Source of the DNA: B33-G16 sp964611035 | GTDB taxonomy: Bacteria > Desulfobacterota > DSM-4660 > Desulfatiglandales > B25-G16 | Assembly (NCBI GenBank): GCA_964611035.1 | Contig: CAZSWT010000022.1 | Span: 1 to 48,459 of the forward strand | DNA length: 48,459 nucleotides | Reading direction: 5' to 3' | Shown here: positions 43,180 through 48,459 of the stretch, piece by piece | Numbering within the stretch: the stretch's first letter is position 1 | How the letters are laid out: each line of letters opens with the position of its first letter | Notes under the pieces: generated by a model | Seen by the model: only the letters and a program-made list of their open reading frames with translations | Told to the model about the DNA's origin: nothing | Databases searched by the model: none | Position numbers and translations under genes: made by a program

Positions 43180-43260
43180 ACAATGACTAATCAGAATTAT
43201 TTCCAGCGTATAGAATACTTATACAACAATTTCCAGAATATAGAAATGATCATGATATTA
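43180..43260. repeat. dispersed repeat, fragment
   Basis: AGAATTATTTCCAG and AATTTCCAGAATATAGAA occur in this short gap, matching the far-end block of the repeat copies near 40.2 and 45.6 kb, and appear in two tandem versions. Confidence 0.45.
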
Positions 43261-43285
43261 TATTTAAATTTTCTAAGGAATAGCT

Positions 43286-43696
43286 TTATTGATGAGCAAA
43301 TCCCCATGAAAAGGACAACCCGAACTCTTCTGCTCCACCTATTCGAACCGCAGAAAGAAACACAGACGCTACCCATTTACGCATGCCGGCCTTGGTAACA
43401 AGATTGTTGTAGAATGTTTCGTCTACCCGTTCTCTTTCGATATCATTTCCTATCTCACCATACCCATAGCATAGGTCATGGGGCAAACAACATTTGTACG
43501 TGATGTCCTTCCAATCACATCCGGTGAACAACCCTATCACTTCATCCGGCAACCCTGAACACCCATCAAATGACCAATCCTTATAGCTATCCGGATTCGC
43601 GTTAATTCGATCAACCAGATAATCCAAACCGAAATGTGCACACAGTTCTAATGCTTTTTGTGTGGCAATGATATCGCCGATTTCAGGTAATTTCAT
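43286..43696 (-). CDS. phospholipase A2-like protein
   Basis: The 136-residue product contains DGCSGLPDEV and, near residue 70, YKCCLPHDLCYGYGE, the CCxxHDxC signature of phospholipase A2 with its catalytic His-Asp pair. A second helix with DETFYNNLVTKAG would supply the supporting aspartate. No signal peptide is visible, unusual because most bacterial PLA2 proteins are exported. It is either cytoplasmic or uses another route. No partner gene is evident. Confidence 0.7.
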   Translation of the reverse strand: MKLPEIGDIIATQKALELCAHFGLDYLVDRINANPDSYKDWSFDGCSGLPDEVIGLFTGCDWKDITYKCCLPHDLCYGYGEIGNDIERERVDETFYNNLVTKAGMRKWVASVFLSAVRIGGAEEFGLSFSWGFAHQ

Positions 43697-43756
43697 GTTC
43701 TCCAGTTTTTCATTGATTTTTCTAATACGGGAATAGCAAGGCTGATTCCTTTTTTA

Positions 43757-44068
43757 TCAGTTTTGTTTTTGCGCTATATCCAAAAGTTTTACTGCATTAT
43801 CGAAGGTCTTCCAACCATGAAGTTCACCGGAGGGTATAAAATAGGTTTCATTGGGAGTAAGTATTTTTTGCTCATCACCGATAAACATTTCTATTTGACC
43901 TTGCAGGACAATACCGCACTGGTCAAAGGGATGTTTATGTCCGGTATCTTCCTTGTGCGGACCTATTGCCATGCACACCATTATCAGGTTATCACCGATT
44001 TCCGCCTTGCTATTAATGCCTGGTCTGAACTCCTCTAACTGCAAGGTAGCCAAGTTCCAGAAAGACAC
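43757..44068 (-). CDS. cupin-domain protein
   Basis: This 103-residue single cupin barrel shows the first motif G-H-K-H (TGHKHPFDQCGIVLQGQIE) and the second motif (PSGELHGW) with three histidines and a likely metal site. Single-domain cupins of this size bind a small ligand or metal; the reaction is unknown. Confidence 0.85.
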   Translation of the reverse strand: MSFWNLATLQLEEFRPGINSKAEIGDNLIMVCMAIGPHKEDTGHKHPFDQCGIVLQGQIEMFIGDEQKILTPNETYFIPSGELHGWKTFDNAVKLLDIAQKQN

Positions 44069-44235
44069 TGTCTCCTCCTTTGATTTGATTTATTCCTGTT
44101 TTTCCTCTTAACAATCTGAATTTTGAATATAACAATTTAGCTCACACCATGCGTCAGCCGCGGCTGAATAGGCACAGAATACGTTCGTGGTATGTCCTTC
44201 CTGAGCCGGCTATACCCACTGTTCGTGGACGAATG

Positions 44236-44448
44236 TTATTCGTCTACGGCTACCATAACGTTGGAAGCCTTGATGATGGCGGATACCGACTTTCCAACTT
44301 CGAGACCGAGCCTGTCGCTTGATGTCTGGGTGATGACAGAGGTGATTTCATCGCCTCCAGGAAGTTGAATGACGATCTCATTGTTGACGATCCCAATCTT
44401 GATTTCTTTAATAATTCCCTTTAAAATATTTCGTGCGCTTAGTTTCAT
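44236..44448 (-). CDS. mop: molybdopterin/molybdate-binding Mop (TOBE) protein
   Basis: This 70-residue single Mop domain (SARNILKGIIKEIKIGIVNN, then LPGGDEITSVITQTSSDRLG and a VGKSVSAIIKASNVMVAV strand) binds molybdate or tungstate in oligomers and serves as a storage or sensing protein. It begins MKLSARN, as is usual for the family, after an AGGAGG site. No transport genes for molybdate are close by. Confidence 0.9.
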   Translation of the reverse strand: MKLSARNILKGIIKEIKIGIVNNEIVIQLPGGDEITSVITQTSSDRLGLEVGKSVSAIIKASNVMVAVDE

Positions 44449-44602
44449 GGCTATCCTCCTTTTTTATATGTTTTTTCGTGCTGCAATAAACATATTACCC
44501 TGCTAGCAAAAGTTGCAGGCTAAGGCCAGTCGGGTTGAATGACATATTCGACATCTCGTTATTCATGGAAAACACGGACACTCGGGACCCCCTCTATGAA
44601 GT

Positions 44603-44893
44603 CTATGATTGGTTCCGTCCCTGCTCGAAGTCACCTCGGAAGTCTGGATTGCCGGAGTCATTATGGAAGGTTGAAAGCACTGCCTCAATTATAAGAACAC
44701 AGGGGCCGTTCTGGTTAATCCATTGAGCGACAGCACTGATTGTATTGCCAAATTGTAGTTCAATCGGTTGAGCGATGCCTTTGTACATTATTCCACACGT
44801 GGGCCTATTACGTGAGTAGCCAAGATCAATCGCAAGATGCGGATAATGTTTTAACCCGATATCTGTCTTATAAAAAATCATATCATTCGTCAA
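44603..44893 (-). pseudogene. RNase H-like-fold protein, truncated
   Basis: The 96-residue frame has YPHLAIDLGYSRNRPTCGIM, then CVLIIEAVLSTFHNDSGNPD and FRGDFEQGR. The layout DLGxS, IEAxLS and GNPxxRGxFE resembles a family of RNase H-like nucleases in which the protein goes on past FExGR. Here it stops four residues later. The next frame continues for about 20 codons (TEPIIDFIEGVPSVRV), so a frameshift or truncation is likely. Confidence 0.5.
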
Positions 44894-44967
44894 ACATCTA
44901 ACAGATAGATTTTACATTTGACCCTGAACTTTTTCTCAATGATATTCTTTAAATGAGTCAAGAGCGG
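44890..44967. repeat. dispersed repeat, copy 4 (partial, overlaps gene end)
   Basis: On the minus strand CCGCTCTTGACTCATTTAAA, GAATATCATTGAGAAAAAGT and TCAGGGTCAA overlap the last codons (SALDSFKEYH and stop) of the DUF3795 gene and continue into the gap. The repeat breaks off after about 75 bp. Confidence 0.55.
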
Positions 44968-45487
44968 ATTGACCACTTTTTTTCGAGAGATAAGCCACAA
45001 TTTCCTTTTTGTGCAAGTCAACATAGGCACAACTGGGGGTGGCACCACAGCTTCGACAGGCCAGATGATAGGACGAATTGATGGTATTACACCGGGTACA
45101 CGAATAGTGGTCTAACATCTCCTCAAACCACTTCTCATATCCAATTTCCTTGATGCGGGTCTGAGCCTGCCATAACTCAATTCGATGCGGCATGGCGGCT
45201 TGAAACTCCTTTAGTGGCGTACAAGGGTACTCCTCACACTCTACACAATAGTCTAACCCCTTCTCCTCCGCACATGCTGACATCTTGCAAGTCTCACAGT
45301 AGGTGAACCGATTTTGTGCTCGGCAACCATCGCACTTGAGAGCTTCAACAGGGACCTGAAGGTTTTCCGCCATCTTCCTTCGTTTTTCCAGACTTTCTCT
45401 CTGAGCAATGAATATCCCGCACGCTGGACAAAACAATCCGCAAACCGCTGTCAATTTTTTATCTGGCTGATAAGCATCTTTCTTCAT
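44936..45487 (-). CDS. DUF3795-type cysteine-rich protein
   Basis: The 183-residue product has CGLFCPACGIFIAQ, LKCDGCRAQNRF, YCETCKMSACAEEKGLDYCV and ECEEYPC, which is the DUF3795 pattern, then a C-terminal zinc-ribbon-like part (SCTRCNTINSSYHLACRSCG). It is probably a metal-binding cytoplasmic protein of unknown role. Its final ten codons are part of the dispersed repeat. Confidence 0.85.
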   Translation of the reverse strand: MKKDAYQPDKKLTAVCGLFCPACGIFIAQRESLEKRRKMAENLQVPVEALKCDGCRAQNRFTYCETCKMSACAEEKGLDYCVECEEYPCTPLKEFQAAMPHRIELWQAQTRIKEIGYEKWFEEMLDHYSCTRCNTINSSYHLACRSCGATPSCAYVDLHKKEIVAYLSKKSGQSALDSFKEYH

Positions 45488-45547
45488 CTACATCAAACCT
45501 TTCTCATATTCATGTTGAAAGTCGATTCATATGGTGGCTAACACTAT

Positions 45548-45665
45548 TAAGCAATCGGAATTATTTCCAGAATATATAAAGAATCATGGTTTCAATTTTT
45601 TATCTTGCTTATTGAAAAATATAACCCATATCAACATAGAACCCGGGGGTTGATCCCTTTCTGGA
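45548..45665. repeat. dispersed repeat, copy 5
   Basis: On the minus strand GGGTTCTATGTTGATATGGG, TTATATTTTTCAATAAGCAA, GATAAAAAATTGAAACCATG and TTCTGGAAATAATTCCGATT. This copy lacks the first block seen at gene ends elsewhere. It lies between the catalase stop and the DUF3795 start. Confidence 0.6.
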
Positions 45666-45732
45666 GGGCCTGACCCCCCTGTATATATCATCTTAGGATC
45701 TTAGAATAAATAAAAGATGCTGCCTCTTATGT

Positions 45733-47244
45733 TCACTCTTGAGTGGCCTTAACTCGCTCATCTTGAGACATCCCTGCTAATCGTGTAACTTCAGCTACAT
45801 CAAGCCCTAAACCTTTGGCCACACGGCTTCCATAATCAGGATCAGCTTTATAGAAAATAGCTGTTTGACGTAGTTGAATCCGCTTTCGGGCATTACAAAG
45901 ATGAGTAGTGATGTTTCCAATAATATGGTCGCGGTCTTCATCAGTCATTACCCGGCGATAGAGTTCTCCAGCTTGAAAAAAGTCATCATCAGAGAGGGTA
46001 TAAGGATGGCGACCTGCCGTTCCAGAAACATCAAATCCTGGTTCAGCAGCACTTGGCTGGGGTTCCGGACCTCCAAAGCTGTTAGGATAGTAATTTGGAT
46101 TATCCCCGCTGTTGTCACCGAAACTCATGGATCCATCGCGTTGATAATAATTAACCTTTGTGGCTTTGGGTCTATTTATCGGTAGCAAATGATAATTCGG
46201 ACCCAATCTATGGATGTGGGTATCATGATACGAAAATAGTCTCCCCTGGAGCATTTTGTCTGGTGATGCTGCAATCCCAGGAACAAAATTCGCAGGAGAA
46301 AAAGCAGCCTGCTCTACTTCAGCAAAATAATTTTTAGGATTACGATTGAGTACCATCCGTCCTATAGTGATTGGAGGAAAGTCAGCATGGAACCAAACTT
46401 TGGTTATATCGAACGGATCAAAGCGGTATTCCTTTGCTTGTTCAGGAGTCATAATCTGAACTTCCAATCTCCAGGAGGGATACTCACCTCGCTCAATGGC
46501 GTTAAAAAGATCCCGTGTTGCATGATCAGGATCCTCCCCTTTCAGTTTAGTGGCTTCATCCCGGGTAAGATTCTGAATACCTTGCTCTGTTTTAAAATGA
46601 TACTGTACCCAGCAATACTCACCTTTATCATTATACCATTTGAAAGTATGGCTACTGTAACCATTCATGTTGCGAAAAGTTCTTGGCGTGCCCCGATCAG
46701 AAAACAGGACAGTCACTTGATGGATCGATTCTGGTGTAAGCGAGAGGAAATCCCAAAACATATCCGCATCTTTTAAATTTGTCCCCGGATGACGCTTCTG
46801 GGTGTGGATGAAATCTGGAAATTTCATGGGATCCCGGATAAAAAAGACAGGGGTATTATTTCCGGTCATATCATAATTACCTTCCTCAGTGTAGAACTTC
46901 ACAGCAAAGCCGCGAGGGTCACGTTCAGCATCGGCTGATCCTTTTTCTCCCCCAACTGTGGAAAAGCGAGCAAATACATCAGTGCGTTTTCCGATCTCAG
47001 AAAGAAATTTAGCTCTTGTGTATTTCGTAATATCAGCAGTGACCTCAAAATAGCCATGTGCACCTGCTCCCTTAGCGTGCACCACTCGTTCAGGTATGCG
47101 TTCTCGATCAAAATGACCGAGTTTTTCTAACAGGTGAGCATCCTGCAACAATAGAGGACCTTTACTTCCCGCTGTTTTGCTGTTTATGTCGTCATCAACG
47201 GGTGCGCCAAAACTGGTAGTGTATATATTTTTATCTTTTGACAT
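45733..47244 (-). CDS. katA: monofunctional heme catalase (clade 3, small subunit)
   Basis: The 503-residue product splits hydrogen peroxide into water and oxygen. The distal histidine is H56 in RVVHAKGAGAHG, the asparagine is N129 in DMTGNNTPVFF and the proximal tyrosine lies in RLFSYHDTHIHRLG (about residue 338), with the usual surroundings (FSDRGTP, PINRP). Full length and intact. Catalase is a common oxygen-defence enzyme of sulfate reducers that meet oxic water. No regulator gene is adjacent. A clear GGAGG-like site (GAAAGGAGG) precedes the ATG. Confidence 0.97.
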   Translation of the reverse strand: MSKDKNIYTTSFGAPVDDDINSKTAGSKGPLLLQDAHLLEKLGHFDRERIPERVVHAKGAGAHGYFEVTADITKYTRAKFLSEIGKRTDVFARFSTVGGEKGSADAERDPRGFAVKFYTEEGNYDMTGNNTPVFFIRDPMKFPDFIHTQKRHPGTNLKDADMFWDFLSLTPESIHQVTVLFSDRGTPRTFRNMNGYSSHTFKWYNDKGEYCWVQYHFKTEQGIQNLTRDEATKLKGEDPDHATRDLFNAIERGEYPSWRLEVQIMTPEQAKEYRFDPFDITKVWFHADFPPITIGRMVLNRNPKNYFAEVEQAAFSPANFVPGIAASPDKMLQGRLFSYHDTHIHRLGPNYHLLPINRPKATKVNYYQRDGSMSFGDNSGDNPNYYPNSFGGPEPQPSAAEPGFDVSGTAGRHPYTLSDDDFFQAGELYRRVMTDEDRDHIIGNITTHLCNARKRIQLRQTAIFYKADPDYGSRVAKGLGLDVAEVTRLAGMSQDERVKATQE

Positions 47245-47404
47245 GTGAAACCTCCTTTCTTATATTTTATTGTTTAGATTATGGTTATTGTTTTGCCTCA
47301 CAAGCATGGCCTCCAGCCGGTCTTGCACAGCCGATTTTCATTTCTTTAATTTATATCTTTCTCCTTTCATTTTATAAATTTAGTTTCGCTAACAATGAGT
47401 GTTC

Positions 47405-47580
47405 GGAATTAATTCCGTTATGTTGAGCAATTATGGAAATAATTCAAAAATATAAAATGAATCATGATTTCAATTTTTTGCCATTCTTACTACGAAGTAA
47501 AACCGGTATTAACTCAGAACATGGGGCTTGACACAAATCTTTTTCTCAATGATATTTTTTACACGAGTCAAGAGCGATGG
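47405..47580. repeat. dispersed repeat, copy 6 (full-length)
   Basis: On the minus strand ATCGCTCTTGACTCGTGTAA, AAAATATCATTGAGAAAAAG, GTGTCAAGCCCCATGTTCTG, AATTGAAATCATGATTCATT and GAATTATTTCCATAATTGCT. It follows the same block order as the copy at 40.2 kb. Confidence 0.6.
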
Positions 47581-47885
47581 TCTCGTAAAAAGCAGATCTG
47601 ACACCATTCATGAATACTTAATTACTTATGTCTGCCCACCGTTATGCTTGCCCGCCTTTTTTGTGGCGGGCTGGAGGGCTTGCCCGCCGTCCTTCTGGAG
47701 GGCCTGGTACCTTTCACTGTTGAAGGAGGCCCACATGCGGGTCGAAGATACCGATTTATCGGTGGTGTTTAGGGGCTGGGGGAGAAAAACCCCTGGCTAC
47801 TCGATTGGCCGTTTCTCTTTTCTTCAGTGTGTAACCCTTAATCCGTCGATTAAACTCGTAAAGGTCACTGAGCTGTTTGAGTATT
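47581..47885. other. gap with GCCCGCC/GGCGGGC hairpin, no gene
   Basis: GCCCGCC TTTTTTGT GGCGGGC (47650-47671) forms a strong hairpin and is followed by further GGGC/GCCC units. The REP-like pattern is similar to the centre of the element at 26647. The open plus-strand frame here has no homology that I recognise. Confidence 0.45.
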
Positions 47886-48344
47886 CTATTTATCTTTTTC
47901 ATCTTCAAGCTTCTCTATATCAGCTTGGTCCTGTTTCGAGTCTCGCATTCTCTTAAGCCATATCAGGTCTTTCCTGCTCGCTATTTTTATCCTTCCTTCT
48001 TCCGATTCGGCTTCAACAGAGTCTCGAATTATTCTCCTGACTTCCTCGATTTCGGCAATGAGAATGTCGATGATCATTTCATCTTCGTCGATTACCTTCA
48101 AAAAATGATGAAGCTCTATGGGTACCCTCTTGAATGTCCACGGAGAATCTGATTCGAAATAACCTTCCTTTTCCAGAATGCCTTTGGCCTTTTCATAGTC
48201 TTCAGAATAAATCAATAGGTCGATGTCCCTGGTAAAGCAAGGCTCAGTGTAGAATGCCATGGCCACTCCTCCAACAAGGGCATATCTCACCTTACGCGTT
48301 TCTAACTCCTTTACCAGATGATTGAATTCTTCAAATACGTTCAT
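47886..48344 (-). CDS. nucleotidyltransferase-fold protein (AbiEii/MNT-like)
   Basis: The 152-residue product has YALVGGVAMAFYTEPCFTRD and IDLLIYSEDYEKAKGIL, the GG...DxD-type motif of the nucleotidyltransferase fold, with helical C-terminal part ending in RKDLIWLKRMRDSKQDQADI. Small NTases of this type often act as toxins or antitoxins (MNT, AbiEii) and modify tRNA or a partner. No partner is seen in the window, and the region to the right is cut off. The start is followed by MNVFEEF with the usual length for the family. Confidence 0.75.
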   Translation of the reverse strand: MNVFEEFNHLVKELETRKVRYALVGGVAMAFYTEPCFTRDIDLLIYSEDYEKAKGILEKEGYFESDSPWTFKRVPIELHHFLKVIDEDEMIIDILIAEIEEVRRIIRDSVEAESEEGRIKIASRKDLIWLKRMRDSKQDQADIEKLEDEKDK

Positions 48345-48459
48345 CTTATTGCGTTAGGGGGGACGTGCAGAAATTGCACAGCTATTTAATTGCATACCTC
48401 TATATAAGCCTTTTATCATTTTAGTCCTGTATTTGCAACATATGGAGTCTTTGATTGGA

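Noticed and set aside
37635..47580. Reading the 180-bp repeats as attC sites of a second integron array
   Set aside because: They are not palindromic overall and lack paired RYYYAAC/GTTRRRY ends.
47528..47956. 142-codon plus-strand frame
   Set aside because: It starts in the dispersed repeat, crosses a GC hairpin and overlaps the nucleotidyltransferase gene. It shows no protein-like pattern.
1..48459. CRISPR array
   Set aside because: No regularly spaced identical direct repeats of 23-50 bp with unique spacers were seen. Repeats found are palindromic and irregular.
1..48459. tRNA or rRNA genes
   Set aside because: No stretch with a T-loop GGTTCGA(A/T)TCC and matching acceptor stem was noticed. 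A covariance search was not possible here.

Overview
The window looks like chromosome (or a large contig) from a sulfate-reducing deltaproteobacterium of the Desulfobacterales type. This is an inference. It rests on the hdrA-like / mvhD / metV / metF cluster of the methyl branch of the Wood-Ljungdahl pathway (21.4-26.5 kb), on two small proteins I associate with that group (29.1-29.4 kb), on moderate GC content, and on many short palindromic repeats and transposase relics. No rRNA, tRNA or CRISPR array was seen.

Region 1 (1-16.3 kb) is best read as a degenerate integron cassette array. Nearly all genes lie on the minus strand. They are unrelated to each other, and they are separated by imperfect palindromes of about 60-90 bp with 7-bp ends of the RYYYAAC / GTTRRRY type, the hallmark of attC sites. 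I place nine candidates, near 1.93, 2.44, 3.51, 4.79, 5.09, 7.14, 8.51, 14.22 and 15.07 kb. In six of them the R''-like end lies within about 25 bp of a stop codon, as expected if every cassette points leftward. The cargo is rich in likely defence and DNA-processing genes: an Mrr-type nuclease cut off by an IS630 element at the left edge, a DUF4145-type protein, a TIR-domain protein, a type IIG restriction-modification enzyme and an endonuclease III-like protein. The rest are small unknown, exported or membrane proteins and an M24 peptidase. An IS110-type transposase relic abuts one attC.

Region 2 (16.3-21.4 kb) is a decayed junction. It holds a 250-bp inverted-repeat element that truncates a nonsense-interrupted PIN-domain gene, an MFS transporter, REP-like palindromes, a broken IS transposase, an alpha/beta hydrolase, and a 76-codon plus-strand relic resembling the N-terminus of an integron-integrase-type tyrosine recombinase. 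That relic has the orientation expected of an intI lying to the right of a leftward array.

Region 3 (21.4-29.0 kb) is core metabolism. A four-gene plus-strand operon encodes a double-length HdrA, MvhD, MetV and MetF, probably an electron-transferring or bifurcating methylene-tetrahydrofolate reductase complex. It is followed by a FAH-family hydrolase and a divergent SDR gene carrying an in-frame TAA.

Region 4 (29.0-37.6 kb) holds two conserved small ORFs, a very large lipoprotein (TPR, DUF3857, transglutaminase-like), two overlapping CNNM/CBS (CorC-type) membrane proteins and an SDR. Two related inverted-repeat elements lie at 26.6 and 33.8 kb.

Region 5 (37.6-48.5 kb) is a leftward series of mostly single, unrelated genes: DUF6951-like, AI-2E transporter, kinase-like P-loop protein, zinc-ribbon protein, NHL/SMP-30 propeller, PLA2-like protein, cupin, Mop, DUF3795, catalase and nucleotidyltransferase. 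Copies or pieces of one degenerate repeat of about 180 bp recur in many of the gaps, starting at or near gene 3' ends. I cannot assign this repeat to a known element, and it deserves comparison across genomes.
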